This document shows positions 22,813 through 35,900 of a stretch of DNA of 64,000 bases, in pieces. The stretch is taken from the NCBI GenBank assembly GCA_019055375.1, contig JAHQIW010005386.1, forward strand, positions 248,001 to 312,000, in the 5' to 3' direction. Source of the stretch: Parelaphostrongylus tenuis (taxonomy: Eukaryota > Nematoda > Chromadorea > Rhabditida > Metastrongylidae). The notes beneath the pieces are model-generated. The model was not told the DNA's origin and searched no databases. It saw only the letters and a list, made by a program, of their open reading frames with translations. The position numbers were made by a program, and so were the translations under genes. Every line of letters starts with the position of its first letter. Positions within the stretch are counted from its first letter, which is position 1.

Positions 22813-25800
22813 CTATTTTCCCTTGTCTATTTCTTGAAGAACAACTGGAATATTACTAATAAGATCAGTCGTGATCATGGATCTCCCGATCGATGAAAAT
22901 GCCAATTTTGCACATCGACGAACCAGTTGGCTGGAGGCCAAACCAGCAGCAAGTTTTGCTTCGCTGCCGGAGAGATTTCTGAATATAAAACTATTTTAAA
23001 ACTAGAAAACTGTCAGGTTTCTAACATCTGTCGGCAGAGAAGAAAAGATTTAAATCAGTTATTCTAAATCGCTGAGGTACCTCGAAGCCCACAATAAGAA
23101 CATAGCCAGTGTTCCACTTGTGACATCACCTTGACCTCCACACCTTCTAGGGCACCCTTCCTCATCTCCGATCACTACTGCAAGCACAAAATCAACAGAA
23201 TAAAGAATACAAAACTTCCTAAAATGTTTCTATTGAGAGAGGCATACCATTGCCATCAGGGCTTGTAATGATGTCAACTTTTCCTTTCACAAACAGAGAA
23301 GTATTCAAATGACTGCTCAGTCGAGCTGCCAAATCTTGGAGTTGATTTTGATCCTAAACATTCCTCAGATAATCAATTCATTTGTTATCTTATTATCATG
23401 TTACTACCTACTACCTATTTTCTCCCAAATGTTAGAGAGACGCAAGTCCACGATTTGATGCGCAAAACTTATCTTATTTATACAAGATTTAAAACTAAAT
23501 TCCTCCAAATACCTGTTCAGTATCCAAAAATTCAAGTGCGTTTGATGAAAGCGTGTACAACGAAAAGCTATGATACAGAAACGATATCATTCAAGTTAAA
23601 ACTACGAAAAACAGAGTGAATGAAGAATTGCGAACTGTTCGTTGATACATTTCTTGTTCCTTTTTATTTCGAACGACCCATCTTCACATCTCATTGTGTG
23701 GATCCCATTACTTCTGGGATTCGAATCGTCTCCTCGGATTCATTGCTTGATTGGGGGTTCATTTACTTTCATGAACTCGTAGATTGCTGATTGTGCAAAT
23801 GTTCCATTGCAACCTTGAAGATAGCCAAGCTAAGAGTTTTAGAAAGCGCTTATTGACTGATGGCCGGGCAGTTTTGAAGCGAAGTGAGCATCATCAACCA
23901 CTCCGCTATCACTTTTCATATTTTATGTTGATCGAGCCAATGCACGGAGTATGCTACACTGTATTTTTCGACTAACACGTAAACGTCTTCGTCTTCTTCC
24001 GAGCCGATGAATAGAGTCAAATGTCCCCAGTTCGTGCACCTCTGACTGTGGGCATCGTCTTCAATGGACGAAACGTTAGCCAAGTTAATTTATTTTCACT
24101 GGTTCCGTGGCAATCACAAAGAAGGTGGTTGACTGATAATATCGAAGATTGAAGAGAAAATAGTCTTCAGATTAGTTCGCAAATTATCAAAGTTGGCTAC
24201 CTTGATATTTAGAACGTCGTGCACGCCGAGAGCAGACTCACAGAGTCTAGAAAATTCAACCATGTTCGGTGTAAGGATCGCTGACTGTAATGCAGGCATG
24301 TCGTCGTTGCGTAGAGATTCGCAAAGAAACCATAGGCCATCCTTAAATGCACAAAAAAGTTATTAAGAAGAAAGTAGCAACATTATACACGGTCATTACC
24401 AAATAAGCTTCAAATGATTGTCGTAACTAAACAGATTTCCCTTGCAATGTTCACTACCAAGCAGTAACGACTCATGTATCCTCGTCTATTAAAACAACAG
24501 AGTGAATTACTATTCACATACTGCGTCGATCACAAGCGGAACATTTTTCTTTCCCACAAAATCGAGTACTGCATCAATTAAACGAGACAATTGCGAGCAT
24601 CGACCAAGACCTGGTCCCAATACCACAGCGTCCATCCGCTCAAGTAGCTAAATACAATAGTTAAAAAATCTGATAAATATGCATATTGGAAAGCAAGATA
24701 TCTTAGTGAAAAAGAAAAAAGTACCGGTAAAACACGCTCAGGATCGAGGCCAGGATAAACTATCAATTCGGGAGAATAGGTTTTAATGACAGAAGCGGCA
24801 TCAGGGGCACACATGACGTGTACCAAATCGGCACCCTGAATAGAAGATCACACTAATTTGCATTATTACAAACATTTCCACCAAATGAATGTCAAGTAAA
24901 ATTTTGCCTAATTCAGACAAAAGGGCGAAAAGCATAGAGAAGAGATGTCGCTGAAAGTACGGATCTGACCATTCGTTAGAACCCTTTACACAAAAGTTGG
25001 CCTTTTGATGCTGCCTGGAATTGGCAAATTGGCAAGAGTTTTGTCAGGGATCCGTACACTTCGACGACTGTCCATGGTGAATTACTGGGAAAGCTCAAGA
25101 GGACTATCTGACGATAAGAAGAAGAATACTTCTCGCCGACATTCACCACGGAGGCGTAGTCTTCAAATTCCGGTCGGACACACATACAAATCCAAAGACT
25201 TTCGTGGACATGGCAGCAAAAGGTGGTGAGCTCACCACAACGTGTGAAGTCAGGTCATAGCAACTTTATTTTTTACTTTATTCCATGTGACTCATTATGA
25301 CAATTCGCCGTGCAGGTCCCATCACTCTTGCATTCGATTCGATTCCTCGTGTTCATCCCCATAAAGGACTTCGGATATTTTACGCGTTGCTTAGGTTGTT
25401 TCCTGAAGATTCAGCCTTCTATATGAATGTCGTAGGATGCTGGTCGCGACTATTTTCTGGGCATTCATGGAGGGAGCCGAGCTCTAGTGATCCCTAAGGC
25501 GTTCTTGGCTGACTGCAAGAGATTATTGAGAGAGGAAATGAACCAGTGCCTCGTTTACTGACTCACCGCACCATTAATCATTGCGCTACTCACCCATGTT
25601 ATGTGTGCAGGACAACTAAGAGAATACCAGCTACGTATGATCGCACTAGTCATGACATCATTACTCGATTCCAATCAATCTCTTTTACTAAATCCGTAGA
25701 AAAAAATTTCCTTATGAACTCACTAGCTTCAGCGCAGAAATTGCCGCAAAGAATGGAGCACCAGTGTATTCAACTGAACCGCCGATTACTCCAAGTTTTC

Positions 25801-25891
25801 CACATGAACCCTTCAAACAAAGATTCTTGATCAAATGAAGATCAATTGCTCTGCTGTCTAAGCCAGGCTCAAGTTTCCATGCATAGTACGT
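22813..25891 (-). CDS. NAXD: ATP-dependent (S)-NAD(P)H-hydrate dehydratase
   Basis: The enzyme uses ATP to dehydrate the S-form of hydrated NADH or NADPH, a metabolite-repair step partnered by an epimerase (NAXE). Seven minus-strand exons splice with consistent phases: 25891-25724, 24835-24725, 24647-24522, 24341-24201, 23353-23248, 23177-23081, 22978-22813 (stop TAG 22815-22813). Ordered family signatures are [38 protein letters not shown] then [68 protein letters not shown] (ATP/phosphate-binding GGxGD, 23142-23125) and a C-terminal [10 protein letters not shown]. About 304 codons are visible, near the family's usual length. The true start is unresolved; exon 1 opens after an acceptor, so an upstream exon probably supplies the ATG or a targeting peptide. 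The large second intron holds an antisense open frame. Confidence 0.93.
25005..25229 (+). other. Antisense open frame in the NAXD intron
   Basis: Encodes an Arg/Ser/Lys-rich stretch ([19 protein letters not shown]) ending at GHGSKRW. It lies within NAXD intron 1 (25723-24836) on the opposite strand. No domain is recognised; a processed fragment or chance frame are both possible. Confidence 0.25.
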
Positions 25892-26029
25892 CTACTCAGA
25901 TTTCTTTAAAATAAAAAAAAACAAATTACAAAGCTTTAGCTCACGGTTTTTCTTCTAACAAAACGGCTTAGAAATTCACATGAAAGTACTCAAACTACTT
26001 TAGTTTTGATCAACATGAATCTTTTTTAT

Positions 26030-26165
26030 TTTAGAGCTTTCATCAGTGTTATGATGTTTTAACATGGACAAATACTTCCAAACCCCGACACCAGGCGGGA
26101 GTTGAACCCGCATCCACCCATAGCGGCGGGGCGTGCTATCGGTACACTATCAAAGTTACCGCTTT
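26030..26165 (-). repeat. S3 tRNA-like SINE copy
   Basis: On the minus strand it has a B-box-like GCGGGTTCAACTCCCGCC, followed by a body that includes AACATCATAACACTG, shared with copies at 34.3 and 57.6 kb. Confidence 0.55.
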
Positions 26166-26284
26166 GCTACCACTCTTCCTTTGATATATATTATTGACTT
26201 AACTGAGCTCGCCAATATTCGTACCAAACCATATTCGTTAAATGTTCGTTACTGACAGCTACGTTGGCTTATATAGAAGAAGTG

Positions 26285-26395
26285 ATAGCAAAGTGGTGGC
26301 CTCAGTGATGTCGCGGTAGCACGCGCATCCTGCATGAGTAAGACGAGGGTTCGCTCCGGACCGAGGTCGGAAGTTCTGAACACCACTCAACATTC
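26285..26395 (+). repeat. S3 tRNA-like SINE head
   Basis: Contains TCGCGGTAGCACGCGCATCC (A-box side) and GAGGGTTCGCTCC (B-box side), then the ACCACTCAACATTCTT segment that also follows the heads at 34.4 and 36.8 kb. It is in opposite orientation to the copy 120 bp upstream. Confidence 0.5.
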
Positions 26396-26943
26396 TTAAA
26401 AGGGCTTTGATTCGTAAACACATAGAAATCAAAACATTCGCAGCTAGAGATCAGAAGGGCTTTGAAACTAATGGACTTGCCTTTCGAAGACTGTTCGACA
26501 AGGCTGGTAACAACCTCCGGACATGTTCCATCAGTAGAACTTCAGTATACAAACGTTCCTGTATTGGATTTTCTAGTACCTGTCTGATGGTTGAGCATTA
26601 TATAGCTTGCGCTTCAAATAAAAAAAAGAGTTCAGGCGATTGGAACTATTGTTTCATACAACGAGCACTGGATATCTACATATTTATGTACATTCACGAC
26701 ATATATTTTTCTCCACATACAGAATTACTCGCACATAACCCACTAATACATGTAGGAGCAGAATCTATTAGTACCATTGTATTTGTCTAAGGATCACCGT
26801 CAGCAATTCTCAAAAAAATGAATCGAAGAGGAAGGATGAAATTGGCTTCTAGATATTTTATGTAACTAGTCAATTTCATGACGTGAAACAGGACTTATAA
26901 GAAAATGTAACAACAGTGTTCTGATGAAATCGTTTAGCAAGTG

Positions 26944-29900
26944 TTACTCGCGCTGTACAAAGTTGAGAATTTGCCGAGTTTTCTGTCGAATTTCCGCAGT
27001 CTGTTCCAAAATTCTGGAAGAAATTTCTTGGTAGTAGACATAGTTGATTAATTCCAAGTAAAATGAGCAAAAAAAAAAAAACGAAATGACCGACCTTTCT
27101 GGACATTTGTAGTACTGCAACACGTTCTGGAAACTTAGCTTATCCAACAGATTGTTAGCTTGCAAACGCTCCATGCAGCTCTAAAACTAGTAAATTCCAT
27201 TGAGAAAATAAGAAAAACAAAAACACCCGATTTTAAACACTTGTCGCTCCGGGAACAATGGAAATAGAAATTTTTGAAAGTTCTCTCAAGATCGTAGGTG
27301 AAGGCTCCATAAGACACTACTGAGAGATGAAGTATTGAAATATTACATAGATCTTATAAAACAAGATATGACCAATTACTTTCATCTCCTGGAAGGGCCT
27401 TTCAATGATTCCTATACAATCTTCGACATAATAACGCTGCTTCACCAACTCAGACGTTATATCCGATACAAATCTGGAACACTCACGTCAAATAGCATAG
27501 ATTCTATAGATGAATATATATAGCATGATCACCTGGCAACTTGGAGCAAAGTTCGGACTATGGAAACACTTTGTTTCACCGCAAAACTGGTTCGCCAGAT
27601 GTGCTCTCCTTGAGATACAGAGTGTTGCTAAATCCTTCTCATATTCGGAAACCTCAGGAGGACCATTGGTGAGAAAGTCATTCAATTCGTCTGAAAATAA
27701 AACACGTTTGCCTGTGCTTTGACATTACGGAGGATTCTGACGTTCCCTATACCTTCAATTCCAGGTAATTCTTCATCTTGAAGTTCTATTTTTTCAATTC
27801 CGATAAATACCCATTCGCTGCTTCCAATGAATTGTTAATGAAGTCTAAAATAGAGAAACCATGAAAACTTGTACTGATTTGGGCCATATTTGTTCTGCCT
27901 CGTGATATTTGCAGACCTATATTATTTGCATGATTCACTAGAAAAACAAAAAAAATTAGGAATACAAATTAAATATAATGAATAAGAGTATATTCGAATT
28001 AGTCGGTAAAATACGATACCGAAGATACCATCAAGAAAAGGTGACGCACAGTGATGCGTTTTAACGAAACGAAACATTGGACAAAAGCCGTGCTGACTGA
28101 ACCTCGAGCGTAAAACGCACCAAAAGAAAACCACCGGCACGATGTTCCGATTTCTTCATAATTCCTCCTTGAAAGAAGATATGAGGCTCAACGACTTGCG
28201 AAAGCGAAAAATGGAATCTACTGGTACTCGCTCTGTCACTCGACTATCGACGGGACGACAGGTGATACAGATGAATCAGTAAAGACATGGCGAACTGGGT
28301 TGTTTTGAGATCATCGTTCCATTCTTCAGTCCACAGAATACAGAAATAACCAAAAAGGTACTAAGCAGCTTCGCAATGGTTCTAGACAAGCATAATTACA
28401 AATCTTCATGCATTATAGAGTACGTATAGGACGTTAAGGGTTCTAAAACGAGTATGGCCACGTGCTTAAGAATGAACACAATCAGTCTTGGATAGATATA
28501 CAATGAAGATCCACAAATCTCGGCATTGTGAGACAAAGCTTTTTATACCAATAAACAGGACCCTTCGCTACAAAGCGCTCGTCGAACTCATCGCTGTGGT
28601 CCGGTCCATCTCAGTGTTATCTCATGAAGTTTAATTTGGATTGTTGCTTCAAGAGGGATGGTAAGATACAGTCGTCTGTGGAAAGCTTTTGACGATGCGT
28701 ATACACTATGTGTACTCCTTACAAATTTACTTAAATAATACGAGAAAGGAGAAAAAATCGAAGAAAAAAACCAATCAGTGAAAAAGGTGTGGTGTTTTCG
28801 ACGAACATATCTAACCATAGTCAAAACTATTCATTTGTTTCACTGTTTTTGTGCCTTCAGCCTTCCTTGCATATATATGTACCCAAATGGTCTGAAGGAG
28901 TATCAAAACCTAGAGGTGCACAGAAAAAAACGAATAAACCTTGTTGTAAAGGGTTACTACCTTTTTCTGGATTTGAATCAACAATACCACAAAAAAGAAA
29001 ACTCAGCATTTCGCTTCACGTATGATCAGGGATGAAAAGCGGATATCCCATAGAAATTCTTTATTTTACCGATTCATCATGGCAGTATGCTAATCGACTA
29101 TTATCACTTTGAAGCTCGGACCGGTAGTCCAACCCGTGCCTCTCTCTTCCCGAAGGCGTGTTCTAACTACTACACAACCGCAGCTCCTGTGCTGCCATCA
29201 CTCTTTCTACGATACAAAATAACGAGCTGTCAGCAATGCCCGTGAACGGAACAACAAACGAATATTTCATATTTTTCACTTGCCCTTTTTCTCTGCAATT
29301 TACTGGTTACTTCACGCTAATTTAACTCTTCTTTTTTGTCTTTTTCCATTTTTGCTCTCTGTTATTCACTATCCAACTTTTTTCGACGAGAAATATTTAG
29401 CTTATAACTCTTACAAATATAAAACAGTACTTCATAACAAACCCAAATATTTTTCAAGTTCTTGACCAGCACGATCGGCCATTTCACAGATACGTTCCAT
29501 CACAGTCTATAAGGAACAATTTAGTCAAAACTAAATGAAGGACTAAAATCCGATTTCATCCAAGGAAAGCTATTCTTCGAAAGAACGTAGATCGAAATTC
29601 TGTGAAAAGCCATTGAAATAAAGTGTTCTAGTCTACTCTCTAATCACTATACATTCTCAACACTATTTAAACATAACCTTTTTTCTCTTTCCTCAAACTT
29701 TCAAAAATCATCCGATAGCTTAAATCTCGGTGGCTCCAAAACTGCGTATTTCTTGAAGAGGCCTTACTAGTGCGCTGTAATAGACAGAATAGGATCGAGT
29801 TACACACTCGACACCGACAATCACACCTTTCTTCGATCTTGATTGGAAGATTATTCTATCGTCCTCGTAAAAACTTCTAGGTTTTCCGTAGTAGATGTAG

Positions 29901-32900
29901 AATAAGCTTTGTTCTATTGTTCTATGCGTTTGAGCGCTTAATTCCATTCAATATGGCCAACTTGCTACTAAGTCTGAGCCTGAGAGTGTGTAACGTAATC
30001 TTCTTTTCGCTCTTCCAACGTTCCAAGACCTTTTAAAAAGCAAAGCTTAAATTAGAATCACCCAGATATATATAGCCAGATAACCACTAAGAGTGTCCTA
30101 GGAGGCCTCCACAAACTTTAGCTGCCTCGGTGCCGGTCCGTTGCGAATATTGCGAAATCCCATCCATACGGCCATTCACAAACCCAAGCCGAACCAAAAA
30201 CAAAAATAAGAAAAAAAACTGGATTAAAAACTCAATTTCATTTTGGCTGCCAAAGCGCACTAAAAAAGCCTTTTGAGAAAGCAAGCATGGCATTGGAATC
30301 GCCGACAACAAGCCATCGAAACGAATATTAAAGTCTAAAAAAGCTAAAAGGCTTTGCCCCAAAGGATAGAAGATTGGATTGCAATATCAGAATAGTATCA
30401 ATGTTCCAATGATAGAATTGCAGATATGACAATCCAGTTCTCAGCCACAAAATATAATTAACATGGGAAAAACTCACTTTATCGACTTCTTCCTTGAGAA
30501 ACGGTAAGAGGCCAAATGATTGCATTTTGGCATAGATTGTGAATCTGGCTGGCATCATTATCTTTTCACTTAGACTCTCAAGGTCAGCTTTTAGCTGCAA
30601 GAAAAACAGTTAGAAAGCACAAGATACAATTTGCGTGTAAATAAAATAAATATCAAGTCAACTAACTTTTTCTAGCTGACCACTGAGGATGCTTTGCGAC
30701 ACTTCCACAATCTCTAAGATTTTGTCGCAATCATAGAGAGCCTGTCCAGCTTGGGATAAAATTTTTGATCGAGCAAAATCAGCAAAATTTCCATTACGAC
30801 GTGAATCTGAGTAAAGAAAAACGTTGGGAAGATGACGACGTAGTCAGAAAAAACGAAGTTGAACCTTTGATAGAGAGGCTCCAATGCTTGGGAGACCATG
30901 GGATCTCTTGTAGTAATGGAAATAGAATAGCTGAGTGTTGATAGAGATTCCACTCCTCAGTAGGTTCAGATAAAACCTCCAATTTATTTCCGTAAATCAA
31001 ACGATATTCGACACCTCCTTTCAAAGCTAACTCATCGGCCAGGGTGGGATATCCAGATCTGAAACAGCAATTCAAAAAGCTACGGTAAGATTCCAGTAAC
31101 GAAATATCTGGCCTACCTCAACGATGGAATAACCCTCAAATCGCAGTAATCATAAATTTCAACAGACTCGATAGAAATAAACCGTTTCTCGGACGATTCT
31201 TGCATTGATTTTACTATGTCATGTAAAGTCTCAAGCGCAGCTTCAGGACTGAACAACATGGCGATCAACTTTCTCAGACAATGGCGAAACCACCTTAAAT
31301 ACTGGAAGGCAATTCATCGACTTTCCAATACGAGAGCAGTATCCAATCATATGAAGAAGCTTATTGCGAGTCTTACACAATAAACTCACAAAGGATATCG
31401 AATATTGTCGATAGTGCTTTTGTACTTGTACATGTACCTGTGTGAATCAGAATTCACTCTTTCCGCAGAGATGGCGTCTGTAAGACAAGTTCATCGCTAC
31501 TAAGTCAATAAGAGTGACTTCATAGTGTAGAAGTTACAAAAAGAAATTCAGGATTAACCTTTCGGCCGGTTTTGTACAGCAACGGCTTGGGCGTAAACAT
31601 TAGGGTCCTTTGAATCGACTGGAAACGGGAATTTTCCTGTGGCAACAAAATAAACTGTACAGCCGAGTGACCATAAATCACATTGTTCTCGAGTATAATG
31701 GTCACGGGATCGCGAACTCCGTTGTGCATGTGCATATGCTAGAGGAGGGCACTAGGAAAAATTAGAATCATGCGATAAAATCTAATGACTTGAGAATGAA
31801 ATTTGGAAGCAGAACCGAGATTATTGCCGATTTTTAAACTGATCGGCAAGCCCGATGTATATATGCACAAGTTCCTGTCCTTTATGTCAATGTTTGAGGT
31901 AGATCTCTGTCTTCCAGATGGCACACATTATCTCAGCAACCACTTTGATGAACAAAATGGAAAACGAGAAGAATCTATGCACTCTTGCTGATCACAGAGA
32001 ACTATACTTATACCTTATCTTTTGTTTCGAGTGTTTTCTTAGGACCACAGCTCAAATTTCAATATGCCTGGTAATCATTATTTGAGCCACGCATGTCAGT
32101 GGTCTGTCAATGAGGGCTGACTTATAGAGCCCGATACACGTGTTTCGATCTTGTGATCTCGTCAGTCGGGCAGTTACCCTTTCTCGTCTTTTGCTAATCT
32201 CTGTGGGTGCTCCAGTCCCCAGAATAAGAGTTAGCGACGACGCACGATTTACACTCTATGTCCAGTAAAAAACTCACCAAACACAGAGTGTTGTACACTC
32301 GAATGCTCGTGGCTAGTATATTCAATATATCATATCTTTTTCGAGTGTTTTCTTAAGACCACAGCTCAAATTTCAATATGCCTGGTAATCATTATTTGAG
32401 CCACGCATGTCAGTGGTCTGTCAATGAGGGCTGACTTATAGAGCCCGATACACGTGTTTCGATCTTGCGATCTCGTCAGTCGGGCAGTGACGTCCTCACA
32501 CAGAAAATTGCTGAGATGCCTGGAGAAGTGAAAGTTGATAGGTAGATGGTCTGGCGGGTATGGTGGATGAGGCACAAGCTTCGTAGCCCAGTCGTTTCAA
32601 TCTCTGTAGCATTGGTAGTACGACGTGCAGTATTGGACTGGTGCCTTTCCAATGTCTAATGCAGAGCGCAAGCGTTGGAGTTATCTGTACAAGTTAGTGG
32701 CATACGTACGTTTCGTATACTCCAATAAGTTCCTGATCCTCCCTATTCTCCGCCAACGTTTCAACAGCATTTAGAAAGTAATGATAAACTGAACGAGCAG
32801 CAAACCATAAAGCGGTTAGCAAAATCTCAGTGCAAATTCGACTTGGGATGTGTTGTGGAACTTTTCTATGGCCACTGGGCCGATAGTCGCCCATTATCAT

Positions 32901-35900
32901 GGAGGACCTCTTATGGTTGCTAGGCACAATATTATCGAAAACGGGTCGTTCTTTTTGCACAGAAGTAGCGTCGATACAACAAAATGATTTCTCTCCAAAT
33001 GTATCTAACTCGTGCGGCGCCTCATTATCTAGCCTTCAACATTCTGCGCTGCTTTAGATGCTCCGAAACACTTGGAGAGGTTAATTCACGTACTACTAGA
33101 TTTACTCGAAAAGTTGTGTGCATTTGATCAAAGCCGAACTTTCAATCAATCCTCATCAATAACAGAAGGACTAGGGCGACCTTCATCTCCAATACTGAGT
33201 TCGCGAAGACAAAATTTGCTTCTTTTCTGGTAGACGACGACAACTTTAAAAGTACCCCTTTCGCAACAACAAAGACTTTCCGCTGCACTTTTAGCAATCA
33301 TTCGAAAGCTTGAATCTCTGGTTAGTGCGCTGCGTGGCCGTATTAATTAAAAGCCTTTCTGTAACGCATCAGTAAAAGGAAAGCTTTTGTGAATCATACG
33401 TGCACTTCTCGCAAGGCAAAGTCTTTCCACAAATCACAAGTAACCATCTAATAGGGTAAGTTTTGGTGATTCCAAGCTGTGTTTACTTTATGGAGAAACC
33501 GTTCCACTGCAGAGTAGCAGAGAAAATTGGATCCAATCTCACTTACGTGGGCATCTACTCTTCGGATACGGTAGGCCTGGGTGTCTGGTGACCATGGATT
33601 CATACAGTATCCCGCGAACAATCGATCAATGATGCTTACTCGACTTACGAGTGGAGTGCAAATTTTGTTATTCAATTAAGGATTTCTTCTTCGCCTTGAA
33701 AGAAACTTCACATAGAATGTATGACTCTGATACTACAAGATTTCTTCTGCACGTTCATATGCTTTTCGAGCGTCCGACGGAGTAACACTCAAAGTGCCAG
33801 TCGGAGTAAAACATAATTTTCATTTGAATGCTACAGCATTATAAAAAAGTTTTTCCAGAAAAGGGCCGCTCAGAGCATTAGCCGGGATCAGGCTTTCAAA
33901 TGATGACTAACACTTTTATAAGAAACTCTTGTTCAGCGAAAGGAGAGCCCTTTCTTCACTTGCCACTGTCTAACACGAAAAATCCCGATTTTTTCCGAAC
34001 CAATGAGGCACTGTACGCTTTTGATAGTTCCTTATTGTGATCCCTTGTTAATGTCTCGAATTGTTTGTTCTGAGTATGTCCGAGCTTAAATTTGTGGAAG
34101 ATTTGCCGAAGCTTCCTTTTAACATTTGGGACCCTCTCTTTCGAGAACTGTGAAAACACAGTTTATACTAGAATCTAATATCTTAAGCGAAAGTGCATGA
34201 AATGAGTTGCACGATAGTGTATGAGCACATCGTTAGAAAAAACTACTGGTAGTGCGGTGTACAAGATTCTTTATTTTACCACAGCAGCAACAGTGTTATG
34301 ATGTTTAACTATATGTCCATCAGATGTTGAGGGATACCTCGAAACCTCGGGTGGGATTTGGATCCGCGTCTTACCCTTTCCGAGGGCGTGCTAACCGAGA
34401 CGACTGAGACTCCATTGGAAAAGATCAAATGGTTCTTCTCCGGCCCAGACTTCAAAGTTCTGCATGTCACTCAACATTTTTGGGCATATAATTAAGGTTA
34501 ACAAACATGTTAGAAAAATAATAAGGCGAATCAGTTACTAATCAACGAGCAACCTGATTTCTACTGAAACAATTTAATTAGAGTCATTTTTACTTGCTCC
34601 AGCTTTGCAGGAGCCTATTTGATGATGTAGTATTGAATAAACTTCCTAAAACCTAACCAAAGCATTCGGCGTACCAACTAAAGTTTGCATCACTCCACCA
34701 TCATCTACAAAACTTGACACACCCATATCGCAGAATTTGAATAAGTACTGCGACCTGCAAAATTCTCAGTATAACAATCAATTTTGAAATAGTTAGTTGG
34801 TTTCATAAAGTTGAGAACAAGCATGACACAGTTGGTACCTTCGACCTTTCCTAGGTCCTCGAAACACTAATATATTCAAATGTTTGATGTCACGATGAGC
34901 AATTCCACGTTCCTTCAACGTCAATAAGGCAGAAACTAAATGATACGTTTGGAATTCCATATAGACCCTCTTTTGTTCTCTTCTTCTTTTCCAAACCATC
35001 TTCATCTTCTTCCTTCTTTTTTTTCTATTTTTCTGAATCTTATTCAAATGGACAGATGAGAAAAGAATAAGGTGCTCGGCGTTGATCAATGGCATTAGGA
35101 ATGCGCCAAGCATTCGGCGAGCTAATTGAAATTTTTAACCTCTTGGAATTATAACTGTTTGAACTGACAACATACCTGAATCACATAAAAGGTCAATTAT
35201 AATTTCTTTGGCAAGACCCTGTAAATTCCGTACACGTTTCATTAATTTGTCGAGTGAGAATAATGCACGTTCCATAGCGAATGAAAAACGTTCAGGAGAG
35301 TGATTCGTGGCTTGTCTATGCTCACTCCCAAGATACTAAAACAGCGTCGATTGATATCTATATTTACTTCTAAAGAGTCTCGATAATCATGTTTTCCCTA
35401 GATAAAGATATAAAAATAGCATTTTTCAATGAAGCCATTGATTTCACGAAATATCTATGTAAGTGATGTTGAAATTATTTGAATTCTGAATATTCTCAAA
35501 TGTAAAATAACCCTACTATAGCATCATGATTAACCGAAGCATCATGATGTCAGTTGACACAAGCGGTTGATTATCATCCGAATCATCAGTGTCAAAAGCA
35601 TGCGCATTAGGTAACCTTCTAATTTGTATACACTCATAAACACGTACACACATGTGTAAATATATATGTACATATATACACATATATATACATACATACA
35701 CATATATGTGTACATATATATATATATATTTATATGTACGTACATGTATGTAAATATCTATTCCGACACGGACCTGCCGGCACTTACACATATACCGACT
35801 AGCACAAGCGCGCACCGACACATACTTCAGATACCGTTACTTACATACACATTCACCGACACACACACATCCACCTCACACATACATACATGCACACATG

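Larger units (their letters stand above)
32026..32490 (-). repeat. Family A partial tandem dimer, 314-bp period, two hammerheads
   Basis: A block of about 145 bp at 32026-32171 recurs at 32340-32485 with few differences; the offset is exactly 314 bp. Each copy ends in a complete hammerhead motif on the minus strand. The 270 bp between them includes a hairpin-forming segment (near 32252-32300) and ACGACGCACGATTTACA, also found in inverted form near 20040. This is a full monomer bracketed by ribozymes, the layout expected of a self-processing tandem repeat. It lies in the largest kinase intron. Confidence 0.88.

Noticed and set aside
24035..24085. GACGAAACGTTAGCC near 24070 resembling the 3' half of family B
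   Set aside because: No CTGANGA core or stem II lies at the proper distance.
30865..31058. Frameshift in the ubiquitin-like exon of the kinase
   Set aside because: A second open frame (SYSISITTRDPM) exists, but the first frame matches the intron phases on both sides, so no lesion is needed.
32694..32960. Possible kinase C-lobe exon (LWFAARSVYHYF)
   Set aside because: The exon at 31738-31559 with CDLWSLGCTVYF fits that position far better; this frame also lacks consistent splice phases.
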